From Sphingobium sp. TKS (GTDB lineage: Bacteria; Pseudomonadota; Alphaproteobacteria; Sphingomonadales; Sphingomonadaceae): a DNA stretch of 64,000 nt. The notes under the pieces are model-generated. The model ran no database searches and was not told where the DNA came from. It was given only the letters and a program-made list of their open reading frames with translations. The position numbers and the translations under genes are program-made. This document shows positions 31,631 to 41,846 of the stretch, piece after piece (the stretch's first letter is position 1; each line of letters starts with the position of its first letter). The stretch covers positions 23,636 to 87,635 of the forward strand of contig NZ_CP005087.1 of the NCBI RefSeq assembly GCF_001563265.1, read 5' to 3'.

Positions 31631-33729
31631 ATGGCGATCTACCATTTCTCAGCCAAGGTCATCAGCCGCGCCAATGGATCGAGCGCGGTTGCATCGGCCG
31701 CCTATCGTTCGGCGTCCGAGCTGCACGATGACCGACTCGGGCGTATCCAAGATTTCTCGAACAAGGCCGGTGTCGTCCATTCGGAAATCATGCTGCCCGA
31801 GGGTGCGCCGGAGCGTTTAAACGATCGCGCGACCTTGTGGAACGAGGTCGAGGCCGGCGAGAAACGCAAGGACGCGCAGCTTGCCCGCGAGGTTGAGTTT
31901 TCAATTCCGCGCGAAATGAATCAGGCGCAGGGCGTCGAGCTGGCGCGCGATTTCGTGAACAAGCAGTTCGTCGAACGCGGCATGGTCGCGGACCTCAATG
32001 TGCATTGGGACATGGGCAAGGACGGCCAGCCCAAGCCGCACGCGCACGTCATGCTGTCGATGCGCGAGGTAGGGCCGGAGGGGTTCGGCCAGAAGGTGCG
32101 CGAGTGGAACAGCGCCGAGCTTTTGAAAGGGTGGCGCGAGGCATGGGCCGATCATGTCAACGAACGGCTTGCGTCGCTCGATATTGATGCGCGGATCGAC
32201 CATCGCACATTAGCGGCGCAGGGGATCGAGCTTGAGCCGCAGCACAAGATCGGGCCGGCAGCATCGCGGATGCCCGAACAGGGGCTTGAGGCCGAGCGGG
32301 TCGAGGACCATGCCCGGATCGCGCGCGCGAATGGCGAGAAGATCATTGCCGAGCCGGGGATCGCATTGGACGCGATCACGCGGCAACAGGCGACGTTCAC
32401 CACCCGCGACCTGGCGATGTTCGTCCATCGGCACAGCGACGGCAAGGACCAGTTCGATTCCGCTATGAGCGCGGTGAAGGCGTCGCCCGAGCTGGTGGGG
32501 CTGGGGCAGGACGGGAAAGGGCAGGAGCGGTTCACCTCGCGCGAGATGATCGCGGTCGAGCAGCGGCTTGAGCGGGCCGCTGACAGGCTTGCAGAGCGGG
32601 GAGGGCATGGTCTCCCGGCAGCGGCCGTTAGGGGGGTGGCCGCTACCGGGAGTGATAGCCTGGTGCTGGGAACCCAGCAGGAAGCCGCGTTGGCGCATAT
32701 CACCAGCCGGAACGATCTTTCAATCGTGGTCGGCTATGCCGGCACCGGCAAGTCGGCCATGCTGGGCGTGGCGCGCGACGAATGGGAGCGCGCCGGCTAC
32801 ACGGTGCGCGGTGCCGCCCTGTCGGGGATCGCGGCCGAGGGGCTGGAAGGCGGATCGGGCATCGCCTCGCGCACGATCGCCAGCCTCGAATATCAGTGGG
32901 GGCAGGGCCGCGAGCAGCTCGGGCCGCGCGACGTGCTGGTGATCGACGAGGCCGGGATGATCGGCACGCGCCAGATGGAGCGCGTGCTTGGCGAAGCCGA
33001 ACGGGCCGGGGCCAAGGTCGTGCTTGTCGGCGATGCCGAGCAGTTGCAGGCGATCGAGGCGGGTGCCGCGTTCCGGGCGCTGGCCGAGCGGCACGGTGCC
33101 GCCGAGATCAGCGAGATACGCCGACAGCATGAGGATTGGCAGAAGGACGCCACGCGGGCGCTGGCGACCGGCAGGACCGGCGAGGCGATCCATGCCTATG
33201 AGCGTCATGGGATGGTCGAGGCGGCCGACACGCGCGAGCAGGCGCGTGCCGAGCTGGTGGACGGTTGGGACGCGCAGCGCCTTGCCGATCCGGACAAGAG
33301 CCGGATCATCCTCACCCACACCAATGCCGAGGTTCGCGATTTGAACCTGGCCGCGCGCGCACGCTTGCGTGACTCGGCTGCGCTTGGTCCCGACGTGGAG
33401 GTGAAGGCCGAGCGGGGCGCGCGGGAGTTCGCCAGCGGCGACCGCATCATGTTCCTCAAGAACGAGCGCGGGCTTGGGGTGAAGAACGGCACGCTGGGTA
33501 AGGTCGAGCGGGTTACGCCAGAGCATATGGCGGTCCGGCTCGACGACGGTCGATCGGTCGCGTTCGACCTGAAAGACTATGCCCATGTCGATCATGGCTA
33601 TGCGGCGACCATCCATAAATCGCAGGGCGTGACGGTCGATCGGGCGCACGTCCTCGCCACCCCCGGCATGGACCGCCATTCGGCTTATGTCGGCTTGTCG
33701 CGACACCGTGACGGGGTGCAGCTCCATTA
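31631..33729 (+). pseudogene. traA: Relaxase TraA of the captured plasmid, 5' part (split by a Tn3-type transposon)
   Basis: It holds the complete relaxase domain (MAIYHFSAKVISRANGSSAV, PKPHAHVMLSMREV) and most of the helicase (GYAGTGKSAMLG, DEAGMIGTRQME, HGYAATIHKSQGVT), up to DGVQLH. The transposon follows at 33730 and creates an immediate stop. Joined to 37844-38834, the frame gives 1,029 aa, close in length and sequence to the intact 1,044-aa TraA at 5910. The truncated product could still nick oriT, because the relaxase domain is whole. Confidence 0.92.
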
Positions 33730-33796
33730 GGCCCAGTCGGCCCGAAGCTGCGATTTTGGCCAGGTTGAAGAACGAACACTGAACGCTTGATTGATT

Positions 33797-34669
33797 CTAC
33801 CAGGACCGTTGCTGACCACCGACCTCGTAGATATCGGCTTCCATGGAGCAATTGTAGCTCTCTGCGATGTTGAACATCTCGGAGAGGAGGCTTTGGATTT
33901 CCTCATCAAGGGAAATGCCATCCGGATCGGGGTCATAGGCGACGGTCAGTTTGTAATCACAATTGCCGTTTTTTACCATGGCGTAGTCGCGTTCCAGCAT
34001 CGCCTCAATCCGCTCCCGAGCGGGTTTTCTACCTCTTCCACGCTTGTTGAAGTTCTCGATAATCAGATGCAGGGCGATGCTGGCAGTGGGCGGCTTTTCC
34101 GGCAGTTTGGTCTGTGACGGAATAATGTCGAGCGCCCGATAGACGGTCATTCGTGAGACCTTCAGGTCGCGGGCAACGCGGGCCTTGCTGGCGCCGGCGG
34201 CAAGGCGACGGCGGATTTCATCGTCATCGACGTTCTTCTTCCGGCCTTTGTAAACGCCTTCGGCGCGCGCCGCTTCGATCCCGGCGCGCTGACGATCCTT
34301 GATGAACTTCAGCTCCATATCGGCGACCATGCCGAGTATGGTGATGACCATTCGCCCCATGTCGCCCGCCGTCGTCACCTCTGGCTCAAGGATGCGCAGC
34401 GAAGCTCCCTTTTCATCAAGCTCATGCACCAGGTTCAGGACATCGCGCGTGGAGCGGCCGAGCCGGTCGAGCCGCAGCACGACCAGCTCGTCGCCGGTGT
34501 GCATAAACTGCATGATCGTTTCCAGTTCCGTGCGCCCGCTCCGCGAGGCCCCCGATCCGGTCTCGGAACGGATAATTTCGCAACCTGCATTCTTGAGGCG
34601 GCCAATCTGGATATCCAGATCCTGGTCCGTGGTGCTGACGCGGGCATATCCGATACGAGCCAAGTGCAA
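33797..34669 (-). CDS. tnpR: Serine resolvase TnpR with C-terminal extension
   Basis: This 290-aa protein (MHLARIGYARVSTTDQDLDI, VVLRLDRLGRSTRDVLNLVH, HTH ASKARVARDLKVSRMTVYRA) carries after the HTH ~95 further residues including FNKRGRGRKPARERIEAMLE and SEMFNIAESYNCSMEADIYE. The tail is conserved with the TnpR at 2657-3523. It resolves cointegrates of this transposon. Confidence 0.92.
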   Translation of the reverse strand: MHLARIGYARVSTTDQDLDIQIGRLKNAGCEIIRSETGSGASRSGRTELETIMQFMHTGDELVVLRLDRLGRSTRDVLNLVHELDEKGASLRILEPEVTTAGDMGRMVITILGMVADMELKFIKDRQRAGIEAARAEGVYKGRKKNVDDDEIRRRLAAGASKARVARDLKVSRMTVYRALDIIPSQTKLPEKPPTASIALHLIIENFNKRGRGRKPARERIEAMLERDYAMVKNGNCDYKLTVAYDPDPDGISLDEEIQSLLSEMFNIAESYNCSMEADIYEVGGQQRSW

Positions 34670-34805
34670 AATCCGTCACATTAGGGTGGCTCTTGCAGTG
34701 TATCGTCACATTGAGCGCAAACCCACCCTTTTGTGACAGACGAATGGTGTCACTCGGCCCTATCACTCTGGGGTGTACCCAAATGTTATAGGCCGATCAG
34801 CCGCC
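34670..34805. promoter_or_regulatory. res-like region between tnpA and tnpR
   Basis: The gap contains repeated GTGAC/GTCAC and CACCC motifs (for example GTCACATTAGGGTGG near 34674 and ACCCACCCTTTTGTGACAG near 34720), matching the arrangement upstream of the other tnpR at 2515-2656. Confidence 0.5.
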
Positions 34806-37718
34806 TCACGCTGCAAGCCGTCCAAAATCAATCCGGTCGTTCAGGTCGAGGTCGAAGCGGCCATAAGGGTTCACATGACTGTAGATCAACGGCGTGAGAC
34901 CACGATAATCTTCCGGCGTCATCCGCCCCGCCCACTTCGGCTCAACCAGTACGGTCTGAAGCATGCGGGTGTTCACATACACCAGCGACGCTTGCAGGAG
35001 GTGTAGCGCCAGAACGGAGATTTCCTGCTCATGGATGCGGTTGGTGGCGATCTCGCCGCCCTTGCCGAAGAACACGAAACCATTAGCGCCGTTCCAGTTC
35101 TCAACCACATTCAGCCCTTCGTGGATCTCGCGGCGGAATGCCTCCTGACGCAAATACCGGCATAGGAAGATTGTTTTGACCGCGCGGCCGAGTTCACTCA
35201 GCGCCTTGTAGGTCGGGTGCATCACTTCGGCTCTGGCAAACCGGAGCAGGATCGCTTCCGGATCGGCGGTGCGCGATTGCATGGCAGCGGCATATTTGAC
35301 CATTTCGTCATATTGTTGCTCGATCTCGTCCCAGTCGATCGGGCTGGAGAGGATCGGCAGTAAATTGGAAAGCCGCGTGCGCATGCCGGCTTGGGGAAGG
35401 GCCAGTTTCTGGCGTGCCACTGCTTTCAGCCGCGGGGCAAGCTCAAATCCAAGGAGTCGGCAGAACGCAAAGCCGACTGCGCTCTGGCCGTGGCTATCGA
35501 CGTACTGGCGCTGGATTTCCATGTCGGTGCAATGGCGTAGCACGCCTTCGATCATGGAGGCGACCTCCGAGGAAGAGCACCGCTTGAGCTGGGAATAAAC
35601 GCAGGTCGCGCGCTTCTCCACATGCCAGTAGATCATGACGCCACGGCCGCCATAGCGGGCGTGCCATTCCGTCATCAGGTTGCGGTCCCACGCGCCGAAC
35701 TTCGTTGAATCGGACGCGCATGCCGTGCCCGCATCTCCCCATACTGCGGCATTGCGGATTGCCAGTGTCGCGTTTGCTACCCGCGCGCACGCCTCCCTCA
35801 GCGCTGGCGCGTGGATGAAACGGCGATGGACATGCAGCAATTCCTCGTAACTGACATCGGGTGTTGCGCCAGCGACCCGCTTGAGCCCGGCGTTCGTGCC
35901 CAAGCCATAGAGACACAGCAAAAGACGCTGAGCCAAGGCTGCTTTCGACAGGGTAACCCGCGAGGCCGACGTTTCGAAAGCATCCATCAATCCCGTGTCC
36001 AGAGCAGCCTCTTTCAACACGTCCAGCAGTCCGGTCATCGGCCAGCGCTGACCGATCTCGCTTTTGATCGAAGCGAGACCCTTCGGTTCGGGCAAGGGCT
36101 TGAACGGTGTAATCGATATCCGGTTGTCGCCGCGCCACAGGAGCCGGACCTTGTCGTTTTGTGGAATATTGGCATTGAGGAGCAACAGTTCCCGTTCAAG
36201 CTCCTCCCGGATCGAGGCGCAAAACGCCTGCGCATCTGGCGTCAGGCTGAGGCCGGAATAGTACGCATCTCGCCTGATCTCGAAGTCCTTGGGAAGATCG
36301 TCATCGGGATTGCGATAGCGATCCGCCCCGACCACCCAGATTTCTTTGGAGCGGATGCGGTCGCGCAGTTGCGTCAGGACGCAAAGCTCATAGCTGATCC
36401 GGTTTACCCGCCCATCGTCATCAATGACGGAACTGCGCCATCGCGCTGGAATCACCTCATCGATCGGAACATCCTGCAATGGCACGAAGCGGCATCCGCC
36501 ATCCACCTTGCTCCTGATCCAGTCGAGGGCCGCCAGGACCGGCCGCCACACCGCGTTGTTCGACCGGAACTCAAGTACGGAAAGCAGGCTTGGCAGCATG
36601 CGCCGGTAATGATTGGCCCAGGAACCACGCATCACCTTGTAGATGCGCCGGTCCAGAGCGCCCTTCGCATGGCTCTCCTTGACGATCGCCGCCAGCTTGG
36701 CCTTACCGGCGATCGGGAAAATGACATCGCAGATGCGCCCCGATGGTTCATTGATCGAGGCGCTGGCGATCTCGACCAGCAGGCGCTCCTTTCCATAGAC
36801 CCGCTCGATGTCTTTCGCGATATCGCCCACCACCTTGCGTTTCGAGCGCGTTCCGATCTTGTGAACGGTTTCGATCAGCAGGTCGATCATCGCGTCAGTG
36901 AGTTGCGCCTCCCGCGACATTAGATAAATCGCATAAAGGCCGAGCTGTCGCGCCGGCGCATGCCGGCGCATCTCCGAGGCCTTTTCACCGGCAACGCGGC
37001 GAACAATCTGATCGACCCATGGCTTGCCCGTAGCCGTCAGGAGATCATGGGGAAGATCAAGTCTCTGGATAAAGGCGAGTTTCTCGGTCACGTCGAGAAT
37101 GTTGTCGAGCGTTGCCTGTCCGGCGTCACCCTTCATCCTGTTGAATCCGGTCGAGCTGTCCGGATCGGCAAGCGAGGCTTCCAATAACGCCACCGCATCT
37201 GACGAAAGCCGATCACTGGCTCCGATCAGCCAGGTGTCCAGATAATCTTGCCGTTGTGAGCGAACGACACGTTCAAGCTCCTTGCGCGACGGCCCATAAA
37301 TACGCCGGTCCCGGCACCACAGGAAAACATGCTCAAGCATGGCATTGATCGACTGGCCGCCCGGGCACAGCTCGCCAGCAATCCATTCCGTCAATTGCGC
37401 GCGATCCACCCGCTTCATGCGGTGATATCCAAGATGGATCAGGATCTCCGCACAATGCCGTCGTGCTGTCCGACTGGAAAAGTCATAACCGGCTATCTCG
37501 CCAGCCTCGACACCGAGTTGCTCGGCCAGATACGAGAGGCCATCGGTAGGGATTGAGCCGGGATCGATCGCGAAAAACCCCAGGGAAGCGAAGAATTTCA
37601 GCTGTGCGGCGAGGCCAAGGCGCGTCAGGGCCGGCTTCGAATTTACAAAATCAATATCGGCAAAGCTCAGGCTCCATCGTCCGATCAAATCCCCGCCCGG
37701 AATACTCCGATCCATCAA
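34806..37718 (-). CDS. tnpA: Tn3-family transposase TnpA, complete
   Basis: This 970-aa protein starts [20 protein letters not shown]. Catalytic residues are visible in [20 protein letters not shown] (Asp), [20 protein letters not shown] (Asp) and [20 protein letters not shown] (Glu). It catalyses replicative transposition acting on the 33-bp ends. The length is normal for the family and there are no frameshifts, so the element looks active. Confidence 0.94.
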   Translation of the reverse strand: MMDRSIPGGDLIGRWSLSFADIDFVNSKPALTRLGLAAQLKFFASLGFFAIDPGSIPTDGLSYLAEQLGVEAGEIAGYDFSSRTARRHCAEILIHLGYHRMKRVDRAQLTEWIAGELCPGGQSINAMLEHVFLWCRDRRIYGPSRKELERVVRSQRQDYLDTWLIGASDRLSSDAVALLEASLADPDSSTGFNRMKGDAGQATLDNILDVTEKLAFIQRLDLPHDLLTATGKPWVDQIVRRVAGEKASEMRRHAPARQLGLYAIYLMSREAQLTDAMIDLLIETVHKIGTRSKRKVVGDIAKDIERVYGKERLLVEIASASINEPSGRICDVIFPIAGKAKLAAIVKESHAKGALDRRIYKVMRGSWANHYRRMLPSLLSVLEFRSNNAVWRPVLAALDWIRSKVDGGCRFVPLQDVPIDEVIPARWRSSVIDDDGRVNRISYELCVLTQLRDRIRSKEIWVVGADRYRNPDDDLPKDFEIRRDAYYSGLSLTPDAQAFCASIREELERELLLLNANIPQNDKVRLLWRGDNRISITPFKPLPEPKGLASIKSEIGQRWPMTGLLDVLKEAALDTGLMDAFETSASRVTLSKAALAQRLLLCLYGLGTNAGLKRVAGATPDVSYEELLHVHRRFIHAPALREACARVANATLAIRNAAVWGDAGTACASDSTKFGAWDRNLMTEWHARYGGRGVMIYWHVEKRATCVYSQLKRCSSSEVASMIEGVLRHCTDMEIQRQYVDSHGQSAVGFAFCRLLGFELAPRLKAVARQKLALPQAGMRTRLSNLLPILSSPIDWDEIEQQYDEMVKYAAAMQSRTADPEAILLRFARAEVMHPTYKALSELGRAVKTIFLCRYLRQEAFRREIHEGLNVVENWNGANGFVFFGKGGEIATNRIHEQEISVLALHLLQASLVYVNTRMLQTVLVEPKWAGRMTPEDYRGLTPLIYSHVNPYGRFDLDLNDRIDFGRLAA

Positions 37719-37838
37719 CCCACTCCCTATGATGGAGCGAACTGTCCTCTTCTATGATTTCCATCGTCAATACCGAATGCCACGTTCCCAAAACGTTCTC
37801 CGACTTGGCCAAAATCGCAGCTTGGGGCCGACTGGGCC

Positions 37839-38834
37839 CATTACGGGCGCGACGACTTCGCCGATCAGCGCCAGCTTGTCCGCACCCTGTCGCGCGAGCG
37901 GTCGAAGGATATGGCGTCGGATTATCCGATGTATCGGGACCGCGACGCCGAGGTTCGTGACTTCGCCGATCGGCGCGGGTTGTCGGGCGAGATCCGCTTG
38001 CCGGATGCGCCCGAGAGGCAGGGGGTCGAGATCTTTGCGCCTCGCCGTGGATATTCGCGCGAAGTGCGTGAGGATCCACGGCCGATCAGCCGCGGCGATC
38101 AGGAGGCGAAGGCCGCGGGTGAGCGTCAGCCGCGGCGGGGCATGTTCGACGGATTCAAGCCGAAGCCGATCGAGCGACCCGCGCCGGGGCGTGTCCAGGG
38201 CGAGAAACCCAAGCGCGGCATGTTCGACGGGTTGAAGCTCGACGCGACGCCGGCGACGCCTTCGCCCGCGCGGGCCGATCGCGGCGAGGACCGCGCCTTC
38301 GCGCGCGCTGTCGAGCGGACCTCGCGCTCGGCCGAGGTGGTGTTGCAGGCGCGGGCATCGGGTGCGCCGATCCTTGAGCATCAGAAGGTCGCGCTCGAGC
38401 GCGCGATCCATGCGCTCGATACGCTCCGGCCGGGGGCTTCGGACGATATGACGGAGGCGATGAAGCGCAATCCTGAATTGCTGCGCGAAGCGGCGGCGGG
38501 GCGCAGCGGCCCGATGATCGAGGCGATGGCCCGAGAAGCCCGCGTGCGCGTCGATCCGGCTTTGCGCGCCGATCGGTTCGTGGAACGCTGGCAGGGCCTC
38601 AGCGCCGATCGGGACCGCCTCTATCGCGCCGGCGACATGTCGGGCCGGGAAAAGGCGGGGCAGGAAATGGCGGGCATGGCGAAAAGCCTTGAGCGCGATC
38701 CCCAGGTTGAATCGCTCCTGCGCGGCCGTAGTCGCGAGTTGGGGCTTGAGAGGGGCATCAACCAGAGCCGTGAGCTTGCCCGCGAGCTGACCCGCGATTT
38801 GGGGCTCGGCAGGGGCTTGGGGATGAGCCGGTAA
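37839..38834 (+). pseudogene. traA: Relaxase TraA of the captured plasmid, 3' part
   Basis: It continues the 5' piece as HYGRDDFADQRQLVRTLSRE, then the Arg-rich C-terminal region with RRGMFDGFKP and KRGMFDGLKL repeats, and ends RDLGLGRGLGMSR, like module A. The first five bases (CATTA) are the transposon target duplicate. Confidence 0.9.
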
Positions 38835-38843
38835 GGAGAGGAT

Positions 38844-39545
38844 ATGGACGACGACCGCGAAGACATGGGCGAGGATGACGCGGCGCGGGCATTCGCCCAG
38901 CTTGGCCGCGAGGTGTCGTTGCTGCGCAGTGCCATCGAGGGACTGACGGCCGCGCGCGAGTCCATCGAGATACCCGATTATCAGCCGACGCTTGAGCGCA
39001 CGGAGAAAATATTGGTGGCGCTCGCCCAGCGGATCGATCCCATCGCCAAAAGTCCGCTATTGTCGATGACCCCGGATTCCATGACGAGCCAGATCGCGAC
39101 GGCGGCGAGCGGCGCGCGCCGCGAGGACGCGCGGCTTGTCGCCGAGGCACGCGCAGGGCTGGACAAGGCCGCCCGCGAGATCGGCAACCGGCTAGCATCC
39201 GCGCGCCGGGGCGACGAGCAGAACCGCTGGCTGGTGTGGGCCGGATTGGGCGGCGTGGTGTTGGGGATGTTGCTCTACGCCCTGGCGCAAATACCGCTCG
39301 CGCTTCTCGCGCCGACAAGCTGGCGCTGGCCCGAGCGCCTGGCGACGCGCGTTCTGGACGAGGGTAGCCCGTGGGAAGCAGGGCAACACCTGATGCAGAC
39401 GGCCGCGCCCGAGAGCTGGGGCGTGATCGTCGCGGCGGCACCGCTCGCGGATGGCAACCGCGAGGCTATTCAGACGTGCCGCGAGAAGGCCGCCAAGGCC
39501 AAGAAGGCGGTGCGCTGCACGATCGACGTGAAGGCGGCGCAATAG
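38844..39545 (+). CDS. DUF6118-type membrane protein (module B)
   Basis: This 233-aa protein shares SIEIPDYQPTL, the membrane segment GLGGVVLGMLLYALAQIPLA and the KKAVRCTIDVKAA tail with the module A protein at 9052-9774. The gene starts 9 bp after traA behind AAGGAGAGG. The transposon in traA is likely to disturb its expression. Confidence 0.75.
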   Translation: MDDDREDMGEDDAARAFAQLGREVSLLRSAIEGLTAARESIEIPDYQPTLERTEKILVALAQRIDPIAKSPLLSMTPDSMTSQIATAASGARREDARLVAEARAGLDKAAREIGNRLASARRGDEQNRWLVWAGLGGVVLGMLLYALAQIPLALLAPTSWRWPERLATRVLDEGSPWEAGQHLMQTAAPESWGVIVAAAPLADGNREAIQTCREKAAKAKKAVRCTIDVKAAQ

Positions 39546-39547
39546 GC

Positions 39548-39943
39548 ATGGAGGTTTCGACCGAATTGGACCGAAATACTTTGGTGGCCTTGCTCGACCG
39601 GATGATACGCGCCGAGGCGCTTGGCGATGCCCCGCCCCAGGCCGAACGGGGCGACTGGATGTTCGGCAGCGTCGATCCCACCGAGTTCACCGAACCCGAT
39701 GAGCATGGCTGGATGGCGATAGTACCGTCCTCCCTGCCCAGGATATGGATACCGCGCGCGCTGTGCTTCTGGCGCATGGTGGTGTCGATCGGTGGCACGA
39801 TCAGCTTGGAGCAACTGGCGCATCCCGCCCATTCGTTGGCGCGATGGCCGGCGATCGAGCAGGCCGTGCGGTCGTATCTGGCGATTTCCGCCCCCGATCT
39901 CATCCTCATTGATTCAGCGCGTGAATCAGCGACGCGCCATTGA
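39548..39943 (+). CDS. Hypothetical protein (module B)
   Basis: This 131-aa acidic protein (MEVSTELDRNTLVALLDRMI ... WRMVVSIGGTISLEQLAHPA) has its ATG 2 bp after the DUF6118 stop, so it is probably co-transcribed. I recognise no domain. The matching gene is deleted from module A, where the DUF6118 gene is joined directly to a WGR remnant. Confidence 0.55.
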   Translation: MEVSTELDRNTLVALLDRMIRAEALGDAPPQAERGDWMFGSVDPTEFTEPDEHGWMAIVPSSLPRIWIPRALCFWRMVVSIGGTISLEQLAHPAHSLARWPAIEQAVRSYLAISAPDLILIDSARESATRH

Positions 39944-39993
39944 GTCAGATAAGTCGTCGGACTTCGCAAAGCTGATTTTGTAGGCTCCGCGCC

Positions 39994-40266
39994 ATGTTCG
40001 GCGCGAACCTTCCTCTGCCTGATCCGATCGAGCTGGTGGCGCTCGACCCGGCCCGCAACATTCGCCGGCGCTACAGCATCACCGCCAGCCTCGACCTCTT
40101 TGGCATGATCGTCGTCGAAACCCGCTGGGGGCGGATCGGCGCGCGCGGTCAGGCGCAGGCCCGAGCCTTCGCCGATCGCGCGGCGGCCGAGCGGCATATC
40201 GCCGCGACCCTGAGCCGGCGCGATACCGCCGAGAGCCGGATCGGCGTCGCCTACCGTCCGCTATAG
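39994..40266 (+). CDS. WGR-domain protein
   Basis: This 90-aa protein consists of one WGR domain (RRRYSITASLDLFGMIVVET then RWGRIGARGQAQARAF). WGR domains bind nucleic acids and occur in plasmid and DNA-processing proteins. It closes the traA operon of module B. Its remnant in module A (9772-9903) shows that the original order was the same there. Confidence 0.8.
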   Translation: MFGANLPLPDPIELVALDPARNIRRRYSITASLDLFGMIVVETRWGRIGARGQAQARAFADRAAAERHIAATLSRRDTAESRIGVAYRPL

Positions 40267-40328
40267 GCATCTCTAGCATTGACTTCGCCTCCCCCTGCAG
40301 GCGGAGGAATAAGGCACTTTGGAAGCGA

Positions 40329-40607
40329 TCAGGCGCGAGTTTCCGTGATATAGAGACGAAGCACGCGATTGATCTCGGTCTGGTATCCTCGACCTTCCGC
40401 GTGATCCTTAAACCAGGCCACGACATCGGCGTCGAGCCGAAGCGTGACCGGCTTCTTGACGGGCTTGTAAAGGCCAGGTCGGCGCGCATGCAGCCAAGCC
40501 TCAGGGGAAGTCTCATGAGTATCGACAGTATCGATCTGATCATCCGGCAGTGAAGCCAGCTTGTTGAGTTGATCCTGCAACGCGGCCTCAAGGGGTTTCT
40601 TGCTCAT
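40329..40607 (-). CDS. brnA: BrnA-type antitoxin without a visible toxin
   Basis: This 92-aa protein has an acidic N-terminus and the C-terminal KKPVTLRLDADVVAWFKDHA then YQTEINRVLRLYI, the ribbon-helix-helix pattern of BrnA/DUF4415. No brnT precedes it (the next 190 bp are non-coding), so it is an orphan, possibly neutralising the BrnT at 13768 or acting as a repressor. Confidence 0.7.
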   Translation of the reverse strand: MSKKPLEAALQDQLNKLASLPDDQIDTVDTHETSPEAWLHARRPGLYKPVKKPVTLRLDADVVAWFKDHAEGRGYQTEINRVLRLYITETRA

Positions 40608-40730
40608 ATCGTCGTCTCTCGTGCTTTGTTACCTTGCAGGCGCTGACGATCGGGTTAAAAATCACCGTTTGGCTTTCGCTAAGCGTTGCTCAGCGTACCA
40701 TCTATGGCCTTTCCTCGGATATTTAAGAAC

Positions 40731-40760
40731 AAGGGGACGGAAGCGAGCTTCCATCCCCTT
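40731..40760 (-). terminator. Terminator of the autotransporter gene
   Basis: AAGGGGA/TCCCCTT and GGAAG/CTTCC form a 12-bp stem with one mismatch and a 4-nt loop, followed on the minus strand by TTGTTCTTAAAT, about 40 bp after the autotransporter stop. Confidence 0.65.
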
Positions 40761-40798
40761 GGGTAACATCTACGTTAGTTCATTTTGGTCTTTGGGGG

Positions 40799-41818
40799 TC
40801 AGAACCGGACGTTGATGCCACCACGCGCTTCGGCACCCTTCTGAGAGCCACCGAAATTGAGACCGCCTTGGACAAAGACGCCGATGCGTTCTTTGAACAG
40901 TGCGCTGATTCCGCCGTCAATGGAGCCGAAGCCCTTCGGATCGACACCCTTCAGAGTGAATGGGCTTCCACCCGTCGCGAAGGCAAATTCACGGCTGCTG
41001 CCGACATCCCCCTGGAAGGTGTAGCTCAGCTTGCCGAAGGGACGGATGGAGACGTCGCCGCCATTGGACAGTTCTGCACCCAGGCGAACGCCCAGTTCAG
41101 GCACGAATACTGTCTTGGAGTCGCGTCCGGCAGTCAGGCCGATACCTGCTCCACCCTGTTCGGTGAAGCCACCCAGCGTCCAGTGACGTAGCGCCAGCTT
41201 GCCAAAGGGCAGGACAGTGACGCCCGAACCGGCCAGCACGTCATAACCCAGTTCGACATTGCCGTCCCACTGGCGACCCTTGAAGGATGCCGTGATCGTG
41301 CGATCAAGCACGGTCAGATCGCGGGTGACGTCGAAGTTGGAAAAGCCATAGACGAACTGTGCACCGGCCTGGATCGGTCCAAAGACATGCTTCCAGTTGA
41401 CGCCGAGCGAGTAGGTCTTGGCTTTCGCCGTTTCTGGGGTGCCGCGAGCGGCAATGTCGTGTTCAGCATAGGCGAAGCCGATACCGAAGGTGCCATTGTC
41501 CGCATAACCCAGGTTCAGGCCGATCGCTCCGCCATAGCTGTTGTCACGAATCTTCGATGCGCCCGAATTCGTGTCGCCATAGCGGGCGAAGCGACCAACC
41601 GGATTGATCCACACGCCGTTGCTGCCAATGGCTGCTGCGGTCTCGAACGATTCGGTCAGGGCTGAATTCTGCTCGATCGCCGCCAGCGAACCATAGATTT
41701 CCGCCGATGACAGTTCATTGAACACCTGCGCCGCGCCCGCTTGGCTGAGACGCCAGTCGAGACCCGAGATGATGTTCGCGGCATCCTGCACCAGGCCGAT
41801 CTCGCTCACCGTGGTGAA
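40799..41818 (-). pseudogene. Autotransporter adhesin, beta-barrel piece (3 of 3)
   Basis: The piece encodes the linker and the C-terminal autotransporter beta domain (NGVWINPVGRFARYGDTNSG, repeated amphipathic strands, terminal GINVRF with the final Phe typical of outer-membrane proteins). It joins in frame to the passenger (SVFT|TVSEIGLVQDAANII) when the 3,687-bp Tn3-type element and one GTGAA are removed. Without signal peptide and passenger it should not be expressed. Confidence 0.9.
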
Positions 41819-41846
41819 GGGGGCGTTTGCGGGAGGGGGCGAAAAC

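Larger units (their letters stand above)
33730..37838 (-). mobile_element. Tn3-family transposon, 4,109 bp, complete
   Basis: It has 33-bp terminal inverted repeats beginning GGCCCAGTCGGCCC with one mismatch, and a 5-bp target duplication CATTA (33725-33729 and 37839-37843). It carries only tnpA and tnpR, no cargo. Precise removal restores traA. The remnant at 714-3586 is the same type of element. Confidence 0.95.
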
